64,000 nt of DNA from Steinernema hermaphroditum (GCA_030435675.1 CM059621.1:11222001-11286000), one strand, 5' to 3'; positions 35,223-49,800 are shown, counted from the stretch's first letter. The notes: generated from the letters alone by a model not told the origin. Numbers and translations are program-made.

Positions 35223-37562
35223 CGTTCGACGACATGGGAGCTCTACAAGCAAAAATGTTGACGGAACGGCGCTCTAAACGGAGGTGGACAACAAAAGGAT
35301 CACTGTCTGACAATGGTCAGAACTGCGCGCGAGCGATCTCGAATAAGCGGAATAAACAAACAGGCCGGCAGCTGCACAAATCGAGGCGATCTTGGCACCC
35401 TGATTCGATCGATCGTAGGGATGGGAACTCATTAAAGTTGGGATTCAAGGTTAATGAACTCGAAGCGCACTTTTGAGGCGGACGTTTGAGAGGAAGTCGC
35501 CGAGAGAGAGGCGGTTCTGTAGGGAGTTTTATGCGGTCTAAAAAGTGAACTGGAAATGAAGTTTTACTCTTTTCTGATGCTTTTCCAACGTCTTGCCAAG
35601 AAGGGGAGGTCAATGGAGGTCTTATTTCTCAACAAAAGTAACACAATTAACAACAATGTAGAAAAAAGGTCGTCTGAGTAAAATATCTGAGTGCTTCGCT
35701 TCATGTAGGCAAATATTTCGAGCGCTCAGGGTCGATCAACTCAACATGAAAAAGTTGTTTCCATAATTCCGAATTCCGCCTTTGATCAACACCGACAGAA
35801 ACATATAAACGTAGAACATCCCAGCAAACCAGCTCCAATCACTCCCTGCCCCTTATCATCGGATCAAAAGCGACAAAGCCCCTCGTGGCGACTCGAGCAC
35901 TCCACTCGCGCACCCTTGGACCAACAAACCCGCAAATTCCAAACGGCCCGGTCAATCGGATGACCGTCGGGGAGTGACGGCTTCGCCCCCCGCAACATCG
36001 CCTAGTCGAGCAAACAGCACTAATCGTCGTCTCTCGCCGCGCACGGCTAATTACCGCGGCGGGACACGTGTGAACTCGCGGAATCCGCAGATTCCGCCGT
36101 CGCTTAACGACAAACCGAGGCGTTATGAGATGGCGCCGGCGATTTGCATCAGAATGCCCGAAGACCGTTTAACGACGATGACTTCGGAGAATCGATTGTG
36201 GCGAGAAATCAATTACTGTAGGCGGTCAAGTGCGCGCCTGGAGCGATTGCACGGGTAATAATAACCAAGGTCGTCCGGGGAGACTCTGAGGGAGTTTATG
36301 GAGAGGACGGCGGAAGGCAAACAGAAAGGAAACTTTTTGGCGACGCGAAGGTGACTAAGAGGTGACTGGGCGCTCTAGGGCGAGAACCAACAAAGGAAGG
36401 GCAATTCTGGGACGTTCCAACAGGGCCGAAGGCACTAGAAGATGCTCTATATAGAGGGGATCGGCAAGGAGAGAGTTAGACGCCCGTAAATAGCCGTTAT
36501 GAAAGCGTTGGAAACTGGTCCGACAAACAAATCGAGTGCAGATTACAGAGGCATTCTAATAAAGCGCCGTGGATGAGGAGGGCGGCGGCAGGTTTTCGCG
36601 CGGAACGCGATGATTTGCGTTTTTGCGCGTAAGACGACGGCATTCGGGCTCCGAGGGCACCGCATCCGGTTTCGCCTCGTCCCTCCAGGTCGCGTGAGAA
36701 CGCCGCCGAGGGGTCAGCGGCAAGTTTTGAATGCCCACACGAAGAGTATAATTTGCGCGGACCGAATTCGCCTCCCCGGAACGCCGCCACACACGTCGAC
36801 ACGGTCAGCGCGCCGGCTTTGTTCGGGTCCCCGAGGCAAAAAGTGACCATCCGGATGGGATCGGCGCGGACAGGTAGTGACAGCTAATCCTTTTATGTCG
36901 ACACCTCGCCACGGGCGCCCGAAAACGGTCCGGATCCGCGCGTTTATTCCCTCGTTGCACAAAAGGGAACTGGGAAAAAGTGATCGACGATTAGGAGTGT
37001 TCGGGAGAGAAAGATGACTCTTTGTGGCACTCGTTTCTTTTGGCTCTTGGACTGATAAACTACCAATTGAGCAAATTAACAAATGAAAGATGCAGAATGT
37101 GGGGCGCCTTTCCGAGAATTCATTGATATATGAAGGAACCTCGATTCTTACGACACTCAACTGGCTCTGAGCCATTGAAGTCTTTTATTTAGCGTGCAAC
37201 CCGACTCACGGTCTCTTGAAACGAGCAGATTCACTCCTGCTAGGACTTCGACGAGCACCTGAGTGGGTTCATTAGCCCCTACTCTACAAGCGTTAACTGC
37301 TGTTCGCCAATCTTATAATGTGATCCTGGATTCATTTAGGATCTCTTCACTCAATAGTTAAGAAGTGTCTTTCTCCTTTACATTCCGCTTCTTCTCTGTG
37401 AAGCGAATGCGAAAGTATTGGGTTTCGTTTACATTCGGGACGCGCAAATTATGTAGAATGATTCACATAGAGATTCCTTCCAGTACATTTGGAGTCGACT
37501 CCTTTCAGGTCTTGTTCGCTTTATGGCTCAGGTCGTGGATGTGGGAAACATTTCTCAATAAA
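35223..37562. other. Intergenic region
   Basis: No exon chain was found. A GC-rich block at 35970-36260 has an open frame of 94 codons, rich in Arg, Pro, Thr and Ser, without splice or start context. It reads more like regulatory DNA, with TAATTACCGCGGCGGGACAC at its centre. GC-rich DNA continues to about 36930. Confidence 0.45.
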
Positions 37563-37568
37563 TTTATT
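37563..37568 (-). terminator. Poly(A) signal of the peptide-receptor-like GPCR
   Basis: AATAAA on the minus strand, about 62 nt past the stop codon at 37631. Confidence 0.6.
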
Positions 37569-37630
37569 TGTGACACGAATGCGAAACTATTTACACGTAT
37601 TGGGGGGAAACAAATCAGATCACTTTGCGT

Positions 37631-39004
37631 TCAGACCTCGGAGATACCCGTTTTGGAGAGGGAAACGTAGTTGTCACAGCGGACCTCCTGGCCGGGCTGA
37701 CTCTGCTGGCTGTGGAGGCTCTGGCTCCCGGCGCGACTGTTGCTTTTGTCCTCCTGGAGGAGCTTCCAGCCAATATAGACGAGGCAGTTCGTGGAGGCGT
37801 CGAGCAGGACGAAGAAGTTGGAGACGGCGACGGCGTTGTTGAAGACCTCCACGTTGAGGGGGAGGAGTGCCTCCCAGACGTCGAGGGCGACGGAGAGGAA
37901 GTGGAAGAGAAGGAATTTTACAGCGATCACGAGGCTACAGTAGTGCGCCGCGAGCTCCTGGTAGGTCGGATGGCAGATCTGGAGGACCTGGCGCACGACC
38001 GACAGCCTGGAAGAGTACGGTAATGGGCGGTGGAGGGGAAGGCGCTTACGTGAGCTTGGGGGAAGGGGGCGACTCCTTGTCGACGCTGCTGAAGAGGGGA
38101 AGAAGACACTTGCGGGACTTCTGGTTATTGCGGACGAAGATCTGGGTGGCGAGGGTGAGGGCGAAGACGACGACGAAGGGCCCGATGGTCTCGAGGACGC
38201 TCTTCAGAATAGCGCGGTAGATGACCTTGTAGAGGTAGTTGTAGCGCAGGGAGGTCTGCATCAGGATCAGCGAGTTGTCGAGGCACTCCTGTAGAGAGAA
38301 GTTAGAGGGGCGCGCTCTGGAGGGACTCACGATGATCTCGATCTCGAAGTAGGCAGGGATGTTGAAGAGGACGGCGAGGACGACGACGACGAAGCAGTGC
38401 TTGTAGCACTTCCAGGAGAGGAGGGCGAAGAACTTCTTCGACTTCTGGGGCGCCGAGGGCACCGAGCAGTAGTAGCCACGGTTGTAGACGGAGCCCGAGT
38501 TGTTGAGCAGGTTGAAGGGCTGCGTGACGGCGCGGAACCTCTGCACGGTGATCAGAATGACCAGCCAGATCTAAAAACGGCAGTTAGGGGTGTTCATGTC
38601 ATGGGGGCGCCTACGGAGATGGTGTTGAATGTCGTGGCCAGCATGTGCGTGTAGAGGACGGTGCGTGTGGTCTCGAAGCGCTGCGAGAAGAAGCTGTAGC
38701 AGAAGGGGATGACGTAGCAGGTGACCGAACTGAGGAGGAGCACGGTATCTGTGAGGGCGAGGCTACCGAGGGCGGCGATAAACTGTCCGTTCAGCTGGCG
38801 AAGGGTCTGATCCCTGTGGAGTCGTCGGAACATCTGCAGATGAATCTGAGAAGGTCCCAGGGAGAAAGGACTCACGCAGAGGTTCCCGTAGGTACCGAGG
38901 ACGACACAGACGAAGCTGATGGGGCCGCTGAGGAGGAGGAGGGTGTCGGAGCTCGGGTTCCGGCCCTCGTTGTAGAAGGTCCCATTGGCGCACATATGCA
39001 ACAT
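37631..39004 (-). CDS. Rhodopsin-class GPCR, FMRFamide-receptor-like
   Basis: Exons from right to left are 38876-39004, 38615-38833 (or 38845), 38331-38570, 38050-38288 and 37631-38006, giving about 400 aa. A CCTCTTCCAG acceptor ends 18 nt before the ATG. The N-terminus is short and extracellular with a sequon (ANGTF). Seven hydrophobic segments follow. TM1 holds the GN pair (GTYGN). The helix-3 end reads TVQRFRAVTQPF, so the usual D/E-R-Y is Q-R-F. TM5 and TM6 flank a basic loop, and TM7 reads SNFFVLLDASTNCLVYI, with the D-x3-N-x2-Y form of NPxxY seen in invertebrate FMRFamide-type receptors. The tail is Ser/Gln-rich. It most likely senses a neuropeptide at the plasma membrane; the ligand is unknown. 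The second intron is either 42 or 30 nt. Confidence 0.88.
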
Positions 39005-42000
39005 GGCGCATACGTTGAGTTTCTGGAAGAGGATCAGAAGTAGGGGGTTGAGGAAAGGGCGCGAAGAGAATCCCGCGGGGAATGTGGAAAACAATAGTCT
39101 GAGATTGGGACACCTTGACCAAGACCCGAGAAACCAGTATCTTGATTAAGGTGTCGACTCCGAAGGCGACCAAGGCGACCAGGTTGGCGTCTAACGGCTC
39201 TACAGAGGCGCCGATCTCCGAGAGAAAGAGGAAAACATGGACTTAAACAGGATTTCGGGGAGGCGGTGGATAGAATGAGGGTGACTCAGAGATTTTCATC
39301 GGTTCTTTCAAGAGTGCACACTGTCACTAATCTGCTAAGACGTATTTAGAAATGTTCTAAGCTACAAAGTAGCGGATGCTGGCGAGTTAATGTACACCCG
39401 AGCAAAGTGTTTATGGCAAACTTCCTGAATATGAATGTGATTCGAGGCGTCGAGGAACGTCTCAGACAAAAAAAACAAATCCACCTAGAGGAGCAGCCTT
39501 GTCGAAGTCACCGCATAGCGCACGAGGTGTCACTAGACTGAAATTTTGCAGATCCGATAGGCTTTTGTTCTTACATATAGCTCCAATTTTCGAAAGGTGA
39601 AATCAATTAAACGTAGAAGGAAAGAAAAAACTGAGGACTTTTAGAGTTCACTTCCCTTTCGTGGAAATCCCAAAAATAGTCTTTTCTGGGATCCAATTTT
39701 AGAAGCAGTGAGAAATAGGTCCCATGTGAGTCAAAAGCTGTTGTTTGGCATCGGACGCTCTTAGAAAATAGCCACACTAAGAAGCGAACAGTTCTCTACA
39801 CTATCCTAGAAGAGCTGAACTTCCACATGAGCTGCCAATCCTTTCTCAGTACAACTTCTTGGCATAACAAGCTACAAGATCCAATTTATGCCTTCAAAAT
39901 ATGTGAAACGAATCGAGACGGTAAACAGCTCAATACGATCAGAACAGGTCTAATGCCTAAAGGGTGAGGTCCAGGACAAAGACGACAAATCCCCTAAAAT
40001 ACGAATCATGCGATTTCTACTTCCCCTACGCTACAGCACTTTAGGTGGATACGAATTGCAATTGAGGCTGGGACTACGATGGCAGGAAATAAGAAGTGTT
40101 CGACAGAGAACAAGAAAATGGATTCGCGCGAAGTGTCACCAAAGTTGGGCAAATGAAGAAGGCGCCAAATCGCGTCGATCACTCTGGAGGCAGGGCTGCA
40201 GAGTGGCGCTGTCCGTCAAATCTGCAGATTCGGACGCAAATATGTAAACAGCCCGGGAGGTTATTAGTTTCGTTCTCTTCGAGTTGGGGTCCGCCGAGAG
40301 GACGCCGTGAATAATTGAGAAGACGACGCGACGATTCGGCCGATTACCGTCCGATTCGACGTTTAGGAGTGCACGTGGGACGCTGACTAATTCATGCGAG
40401 GGACGTTCCTTCGGCCCTCAGACTGTCTCGACACGAAAACACGCCCTGATCTCTGAAGGATCAGGTGGTGGGTGTTTTGGGTTGGGAAGTAGGGTCACTG
40501 GATTCGCCTTCCAAGTGCAGAAGGAGAATCGGGTGGTGCAGCAGAAGGCACCAGGTCAGAGGACTTCCGACTCCAGAAGGGACCGGAAGCGGAGGCCGAA
40601 GAAGACGCTGACGTCTGAGGAGAAGAGGTTTTTATAGGCTGAAGGTGGATGCTGATGGGAGAGGGTGATGGCCAGTTTAAGGGTGTCGGAAGGGCCAAAT
40701 TGGGTCCAGACGAATGAGGTCGGCACTTAGCCCCATTTACGAGATTAGGCGATAGATCTTGGAGAAGTTAATGATCGGAACTTGGGAGAAGAGGCTAATC
40801 AGCGCCGAGAGATGAGAGAGGGCAAATAGCAGGTTTCAACTTAGACAGAGTCGCGAGTGTTTGCGGAAAGGGGCGCGAAACGGCGCCGCACTTCCGCGAA
40901 GAGGGCGCCGGAATCGAGGAGTCCGAGTAGCGAGTAATAGATTCCGAGAACAAATAAATCCGTGCTCGAGGTTATGTTTCCGGAGGGCGAATTGGAACTC
41001 CGCAACTCCTCCAGAATCGAAGAGATCTATGACGTTCCGGAAAGCGACTCTTGGACGCAGAGAAAAAGATTAGAATGACCCATTTAGAGAGTACACACTT
41101 GAAATTTAGGGACAATCCGAGGTAATGGGTTCGTTTAAAGGGAATAACGTTATGTAGACGATGATAATTAGATCGATTCACATTTCACAGTACAGGTTGG
41201 TGCCTTAAGAGTGGCTAAAAACTAAACCTATTGTTCGCATCTAGCGAGCAAAAGACCTAGTCAAAGTTGAAACGAAACGCACGAAGTGTAAAAAGTCAAT
41301 TAGTTTTTAGGGTAATACCATAAGCCGGATCCAAACAATCAAAGCAACACCTGTAAATATGAGTAAACTACGGTAACTGCGTGTACTTCATGACAAGTAA
41401 CCTTCTCTTTAGGCTGTAAAGGTCGCCGGAGTAATAGGCGCGAAGCAAATATATGAATTTTACGGTCTAGAGGATTGGAAGTGAGGGAGGGAGTCGGGAA
41501 GCTATTTCGATGCGACGAAAATGACAAAAACAGAGTCACATGACAGCGATACTACGAAACGCAGGACTTTTTTAGTGAAAATATAAACAGAGGAAGAGAG
41601 ATGTTTTCATGAAAGGTACAAATAGGCGGTGTAAACAAAGAGGTTAGGACAGGTAAGTAGGCTCAAAAATGGTTAAAAAAGGCGGAACTAGAAAGTTTTT
41701 CGAGAAAGAAAGAGAAAGAAAGAAGAAAAAGAGATTCTGGAACTACGAGGATCCTGCTAAAACAGAGTCAGAGTCAATTGCAGAAGACAGTTCTGCGAAG
41801 TGCTTATCTACGTAGGCGCCTCTTTCTACGTGCATGTGTATTTCTAGCATGAAAGTGATAACGGGAAATGGAAGGGGAAAGAGGAAGATGAAAAAGGAAG
41901 TTTTCGACAATCCATTAGTTCACGCATGGATGAGCGGGAGAGCTTTTGTGGGAGCTTCCGTGATTAGGCTGTTTTCGTTTTGGGGGAATAGAGAAGTCGT

Positions 42001-45000
42001 AGAAAGGGAGGGAAACTTCGAAATTCTATTGTTAGAGCAGTTTTAGGTACGCACGGCAATGTATCGCCCTGGAGGAGAGCTCAATGACGAGTGGGGCTAT
42101 TTTCGGAATGCACGCATAGAAAGAACAAACGCCGATTAGCGCCGAATAATTGTTTCACCCGAGTTTCCGGGAAAAAAAAGAAATAGAAATAAACGCAATG
42201 GGAGATTAGGATCACGCACGCGAGGAGTTCGAAGGCCAGAGTTGTAGGACAGCACCTGCAAGGAATCGACTCATATGACGAATTTGAACCACTGGCTTGG
42301 GAAACGCCTACACAGGCTCCCAGGCAAACAAACCTCTCAAAATAAAAACCAAATTAGGTAAGCACCTAAGAAGTGATCGATTTTTGCAGAGTGCACTCTC
42401 GAGATCAGCTCGAAAGCCCTCGAAGGGGGAGAGTTGCAGATTGGCCCCTCTCGCGACGCCCGATTCCCACGAAATCGCCGACTTCCTCGTGTGTAAGCGG
42501 TGCCATAATCGCCCCTAAAAGGAAACTCAAAACATGGCCGGCCTTTGTGGGCGGTGAGAGACCAGAAGGACAAGAGGCGGTGACGTTGCGGGAAACGCGT
42601 CACCGTGACGCTGCAGAAGTCGAATTATGCGCCTAAGTGGGAACGGCTACGGACACAAAAGAACGCATTCTATGCACCTTCGGAGCGTTTTGTAGTTTCC
42701 GTGTGGCCTCGAAGTGGGTGTGCCGAGAGGCTGCTCGAACACCGGCACAGTACTCCTGAGAGCAATTGAAGAAACTAAGAAACTGGCTGAGTGCAGTGGA
42801 GTTGCAGATATAGAGGGACAGTTTGATAGGAAGGAGCTCAGCGAAAAGAAATGCTCTGGTGGAAGATGAAGGATTTCCGAAAACATGATAGTGCACGTGG
42901 AAATGTAGGAAACAGAGTGCACGCATGTGCGTGTTGACGCTGAAAAGAGAAGATTGCCACGTACAAGTTTGCTGATCAGCCCCGTCCACATTTAAATGTT
43001 TAATATCCTCTAATTGGACCACGAATCTATCCGTAATCTAGGTTTTGCAGCAACCGAGCGACTGTTTTTCGTCCAGGTGGCTATTTTGGGGAATCGCCTC
43101 TCTCACGCAAATCGTCGAGATGACGAATTCGAAAACACACTCAGAAAGGTATTAATAATGGATGCGAGCAGGAGGACAGCTCGAACAGGAAGGGACGAAA
43201 TCGAATTAGACTCTAAGCCCATAAATTTTTAACAAAGAAAAACAAAATGGCGATTATTATCGTTTGTCAAGAAAAGTCACTTTGCATTTCTTTGCAAACT
43301 TTTTGAATCGAATGGAATTCGGCTTTTTTGGAAAGTTCCAGCGCCAGCGACTACATGTTCATCAGCGACGGAATACATTTTCTATTCTTATAGCGTATAA
43401 ACAATCGAGATGTTTACATGACATTTGGTGGAGACGAAGAAGATCCAATTTGCATGCTAAGAGAAACTGGGAACCACAGATTCCTCGATGGTGGACGCCT
43501 CCCCTCCGCCCTTGGCTCTGATCCTGCGCGACGGAGAGCGCCACTCTGGCGAGAATTCGTCCCGAGGGGCGTTTTGACGACCTCCGAAGGGGCGAAACCT
43601 TTCGGTTACTCGAAGGGACACAGAGTAATCGACCAAATATCCTCTCGGTGCAAACCTCTTTGGTACAAACAAACATCGCCGGAGGCGATCGGACGCCGTG
43701 ATTGGGGTCAGCGTCCGAGGGGACGTTTGAGGGGGAGGCTGCAAAAAGAGAATTCGGGATTAATGGGGTGCCGTTGAGACGAAAGTGACAGAAGAAGGAT
43801 GAGAGAAGATGAATTGGGACGAACTTGGCGGAAACGCGGCGATTAATCGAATTCGAGATGACCTCAACTGGCGACGTTGTCCGAGTTCTAAACGTGGGTA
43901 AACATATTTACGACGAGTACAAAGAAGGTAAAAGAAGCACCGCTGCAAGGGGATACGGTAGCCGAATTCTTCTTCGGGGCAATTTGCGCTGCAAAACAGG
44001 AATTATCCTAATAGGTCTGGTGGCATTTACGAAGGAGGAAATGGAGCTTGAAGTGCGAAATAGCTATCTTTTTGCACAGAGCTGACTATTTCGAATATTT
44101 TGGAAATATTCCGATAGGAGCTGGGACTACGGTAGTGACATTTGCGAAAGATGAAGGTCGCCATATGTACGTTTCCGTCGGAAAATGTTAATCCCGCCGA
44201 ATTAAAAGTATTCTCCTTAGATGTTTTCGTCGAAATCTTTGATCGCTGATCTTTGAAGAGCGCGTCGAAGAGTCCAAAGAAGAAGGAGAGGAATGAGAAT
44301 ATCTGACTTCAGTAGAAATGATAGGCGCAGAGGCCACTACATATGCCACCTGATGTATGTATGGCCTTTCACTGGCCTCTTCATTTTCAGTGGAATTTTC
44401 GCCATTGCTTTAAATCGGAGATGGTTCAATTGATCTCATATTTGTTACGCTTTTTCTAATGCAAGATGCATTGCTTTGTGGATTGGTTAGCGTAGAACGG
44501 ACTAAAGATTCGTAGAAAACGAACACACAAGGGTGCAGTATCACTCAAACGAATATTCGAAAAACTGCAATGGGACATATCAGGCCATGTGCTGCCCTCT
44601 GATTCCGACCGTTTTCTCGATGCTGGGCGTAATCGGAAATGAGGGTGCAGCAGACTGTTTAGTTGACTGATAGACTGTCTACGTGCAGACTCTTAAACGC
44701 AGACAGACTCACATATTCATCCCAACATCAACTGCAATTAGTAGGCAGGTTGTAGGGTTGTTTCCAAACATTCACCAGTGCCTCCTACAACATACCGTTT
44801 CAGGACCACAAGGATCTAGAAGACGACGGAATTTCAAACAAAAATTTACACGTAGAGACCTGGACTGGATTGAAATTTTGAATGCAAATCAACGATCGCA
44901 GGCCGAACCATTTGTGCTATACTCATTCCAAATAGAACGAAAACTCAAAATGAGGCACGTCTTTCTGTGTCGTATGGCTTCTTATCGTTCAAGGACAACT

Positions 45001-46587
45001 CTATTCTGTCACAGAATCTCATAAAGCTCGCCTCCTCATAACAATCGAGGCGATGATGAATGGACAAAGCGCGCGTCCGCTTACGTAAATCCGCCCTATC
45101 CTTATCCCAAATAGCTTCTTATGAATGACACATGTTTCATTCACCGTGTGGCGCCATCCGACGTCAGAGGGTCTAAGAACGGATTCACCTAAGCACGACG
45201 GTTTATAGCCGAAAAGCCTAGGTGATCTTTGCATTTTCGGCTTGGCTACGGTGCTTACGTTAATGGGAGTCATCGAATCGAAAAGAAGAAGAAAGTAAAA
45301 AGCGATGGAGATGTGACAACAAAACATGCAAGACAAAAGAAACCATACTGGTCGAATCCTTTTTTTCTGACGTTTGTTCTCAAATCGGACAAAAAGGGGA
45401 CACGATCAGCTTATACTTTCCAGGTCGCCACCTCCTATGCTCCTTTCTCTGTGATGTTTCCGGATCAGAAGAGTTCCTAATTGCACTTTTGACGTACATC
45501 CAACGATACTCTGAAGTGAGTCATTCGCCTAAGGCACCAAAATAAGACGTTGTTGTTTTGAGTGTTGAACCCCAAATATCTTGGATATGAATTCAGTGTA
45601 AATAAACGCGTAGAACGGCAGTTTGAGCTTGAAAAGATTAGTTCAATAACTATACACCTCACTAGGTATGTACCGAAATTGGGTTTATCACTGAAAATAG
45701 GACATGTTTCAACATCTGCTTTTTGACATGACATTCAATATTGATGTACCGTACCCTACTTTACTACATTATAAACGCGGCTGCGCGCGAATTCGCGCCC
45801 CATAGCCCTGCGGGCGGAAAGATTGACGCTCATGTAAATGGCTGAAGTGGGCGAAAAAACTGTGAAGTTTCAGGAAACTCGAACCGACATCTCTGCTGGT
45901 TACAAAATAGGCAAAAAATCACTCAAAAACTGCAAAAAAAAACTCAAAGCCTAGCACCGACAGAGACATTGGAAGTAGAGCGCTACCATCTCAACTGTGG
46001 CTCATTGCGAACGTTCTCCGTTTGTAAGCGGGAGGTTCGGTTCGGCTCCCCTCGAGGTCCTTATTTTTGTGTGGGTGTTTTCCCCGTGCGCACGGAAAAA
46101 CACACACACAAACAGACCAACGGACCCGTCGGTTCTCCGCTTATATATAGGTGAAGGGGATGCCTTTAAATACAATCCGAATCAGCCAGAAGACAATACA
46201 TACCACAAGGTAAGAATTTCATGACCACCAAAATGCGCCGATCTATCTCATCGGGACTATCATGACGTGTCTGTGCATGACTATCAATTATCTATCTGAT
46301 TATTCGAAAATATCTGTTATGCTATAAGATATGCTATCAGCTACTTCCGACGATCGGCTTGCCCTTCGGAAACTCCGATGTTTCTGGATGAGTTTTCCGT
46401 TTTTGCACGCACAGCGCCAAACAAAACAAAACACACGAGGCTGACTCATGTGCCCGAGGCACCGAATGCCGGCACGTCACCACTTGCCCTGAAAAGTACT
46501 CAGAAATAAACACTCCCAATCGGAGTGGTCAGGGGCCAGGACTGGGAATCCGCACGCCTGTCGACGATTATGAGTGCGCAGATTCTC

Positions 46588-46834
46588 CTAGCCCACGCAA
46601 AACAAAAACAATCTGGGGCTGGCTAATATGGGAAGTCGCTTCTCGCGACTTCTTCGGCTCCCCGGAGGGCGCTTCTCGGCCGAACGGCGCCGCAACAGCC
46701 TCCGCTCCCCAGAGGAAGATCGAGGAGCTGCCGTTCGGACTTCTGGAGTCGTTTGGCGGCGGACTTCCTCTTTGAAGTCGTCAAATAAATTGTCAAATAT
46801 GGCACTTCTTACTACCATGAAGCCATCCAGTTAG
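46588..46834. other. GC-rich island open on both strands, possible exon
   Basis: Plus-strand 46628-46834 encodes 68 codons starting MGSRFSRLLRLPGG, and minus-strand 46588-46818 encodes 76 codons starting MVVRSAIFDNLFDDFKEEV. Both have exon-like composition, and only one at most can be real. The minus-strand version has a more protein-like start (FDNLFDDFKEEVRRQ) and a very basic tail. No clear donor or partner exon was found, so this may be a GC-rich regulatory block. Confidence 0.2.
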
Positions 46835-49800
46835 GGGTGCTTGCCGGGGGACTGGGCTGCGAAGTGCAAAGTTTGTTGAGTGGAAGACGGATTAAGGGAA
46901 TGGAATGGGAACGATTCTTGGTTTGTGGACTAGTCACAAGTTTTTATGACGTGAAATAGGACAGAAAATGTCTGCAAAGAGATGTTTCTTTTAGTGCAGC
47001 CATGAAGAGAACAGTGTTATAAAATCGGCTTTTCCGATGGTTCTTTTCCATGGTGACTACAAAACCCCCAGGTCTCCTACACTCCCACAGGACGGAATAG
47101 AGCACTAAATATATCCATGGACTCTATCCGGACTTCTCTGGAACGAGTCTTTAGGCCCCATTTCTTTCGGCAAAACATGAAGGGTCCAAAAGTCGACTCC
47201 GTCGAAGTCTCCAAAAACAACGCAACAATGACCGCTCTAAATCTCACGCCCCGCTGCTACTGAAGAACTGTTTCCTCCCCCCGAAAACAACCTACTACTT
47301 CTCTGAGAGGAAAACACCAATTTTAGAACCACATGACTTGCGGCCAAGACAGAACTCTTCATTCAGAGAACAGAGATCCGCTTCGAAACAAAGATCCGAA
47401 GAATCGCCTCGAGGCGTCGAATGACATCGGGCGGATTGTTTTGACGACGATTATGCCAATCAGAGAAGATCGTAAGTGGAAGATGGGGAGTTCTGGGAGA
47501 CGAAAACACATTCAGAACTCTAGAATTGGCCCTCGCCTGAAGTCAAGATGACGTCGGATTCTAGTATCCGGAAGAGCAAAGACATGTATGAAAACAGGGA
47601 ATCCCATCAAGGCGACAATCCGTCTAAAAGGAGGCAAAGGTGGCCGAGGCCCGAGAAGGGAGAGTTGTGGTCGGCCGGGCGAAGATTGCGCCAATTTGAA
47701 TGGGAGAGTAGAAGTTACAAAAAAGTGCGTGTGGAGGGCATTCCTCAATGGACGCGCAGTTATTAGCTTCGTTGGAATTCGAATGCGTTTTTTCGGAATT
47801 TGTTATGTTCTTTGGGGCGGACGTGCTTTTAGGTGGGCGCCATCATCGTGCATTATCCCAAAATGTGAATTATTGAGGTGCTATTTCCAGGCCGAATTCT
47901 TTGAGCGAAATCGGCGACGTGGAAAGGGGAAAAGGCGACGTCAAATATGAGGCTGAACTTCCTTAGATTAGCGTGAGTCATTTGAACACGTCATTCTGGG
48001 GCGACATGTGTAGAGATATGTAGAGTCGAGCCGAGTCGGGCACCTGCTGGTCTTTCTGAGGTGACCAGTGCTTCAGAGCTGCACCACTAGGATCCAAGAT
48101 TTCGTACTTTCGTTTGCTAAAGTGCACAAAATTTGCGAAAATAAAAAGAGGTGAATTATTCGGATGTTGTGCAGGACAAACAAATGCACTGGCAAAACAA
48201 AAGAGAGCACTCCTGAAGATTGATGAGACGAGCACTAATATTTTAGTGGACAACGAAGAGCTTCTGTGGTCGGACTGAATTTCACCTGAATTAGGACGCA
48301 GATTGAACGTTCTTGACGAAAGACGATAGGAGAGGACCTAGTTAGGCGCCGATTCTTTGAAGAATTTCTGTTTACAGCGTTTGCAGGACAAAAGACACAA
48401 AAATGCGCTCATTAGGCTCACGCTCAGAAAACCGATCCTTGGTTGATAGTGGGAACGTTCTCGTCTAAATCGAAGAAAATTCAAAATTTTATTGACAATT
48501 AGAATTGCTCGGGAAGATATTAACTTTTATTGGACATTAAAGTGTAATGCGATCGTTTTAAGTTAAATCCTCCTGGCGCAAGAGGAATGATCTCAGATTT
48601 TGGAAGCTGACGCAAATGCCTATGACGAGTAATCACAAAAAAGCGGACGGAACTCCAGGAATATTCGTCTTAAAAGGCGCTCTAGAGGAGTACATAATGG
48701 AGCTAACCGAACCGTTCCAAAATACACCCCAAAAACGTGCTTATAACAGCGTTACAAAGCGGCAAATGAGCTCCGCTTTCCAAGATGTCCACATGAAGGA
48801 TTGCGTTTCGACGTGCACATCTGAACACATCGCGATTGTTTGTCGACGTCACGTAGCGTCTCAAAATCTCCAAAAGCGCAATATCTCTTTGCGGGACTCG
48901 AATTCATTTCCCTTCCGGGACGAACTCGGCTGAAAAGGAGGGAGCTAATAAAATCCAGAAATCCTGTGAGCAATTGGAAACCATCTGGTGACATCAGCAG
49001 CGACGTGCACAAGTTGCAAGGCGCTGCAAGGGGATTACGGTAGGCGGCGGACGGAAGGCAAAACAAAAACAAGAAGACGGTGCAGCTTCCCAGAAGTGGG
49101 CGACGTGCAGCTCTAAGCGGAAAGCGAAAATTTGGCCGAATTGACTCTCACTTTTGGCCGAAAGCACTTCTGAGAACCTATGGAAGTTGTTGTCGGCCGC
49201 TGGACAGCAAAGAGGCCGACGATAGTGGCTCTGCATGAGTATGGCCAAGAAGGAGGTTGTCGGGACGTTTGTTTTTGAAAGGCCAAATGAGCCTTGTTAT
49301 GCAGAATAAGGCGCCGGAATTAGTGTCGTTTAGTCGCGAAAATAGATTTATTTACTGGATGAGAAGTGTATTCTGCGTGCAGCGCACTATTCTATCAAAC
49401 AGAGGGCACAGTTCGCCGTGTCCGGCAAGACACATTCCTGGAATCCGTCGGAGATTAGGGCCAACAAATGGGGGGATTTCCCCTTTGGGAAGAATCGCCG
49501 ACGACCTGAAAGACGTCACGACGAGCTCTGATCTTCAAGAGTACGGCAGTCAGGCAACTCTGAACTAATCCCTGACGAAACTACGGAAACTTTGATGTCA
49601 AAAGTAATTTTTGTCCCAAACGGAACAAGCAACTCCACAGGTATGCTCAAAAAGCCAATTTTCAACCTTTTACCTGTCGTTCTCTCCTTTTCGCTTTCGC
49701 CTTTTTTAGATAAGAAGTTGCGGGCCAGAACCGAGCTCCTTCTAACCTCTCAGAGGACGTGAGAGTTCAGCTAATTGGAGTCATCGTCGTTTCTTGATAA

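Noticed and set aside
42633..43022. 129-codon minus-strand frame
   Set aside because: Rich in Ser, Phe and Cys with no domain or splice signals; length is within chance for a 64 kb window.
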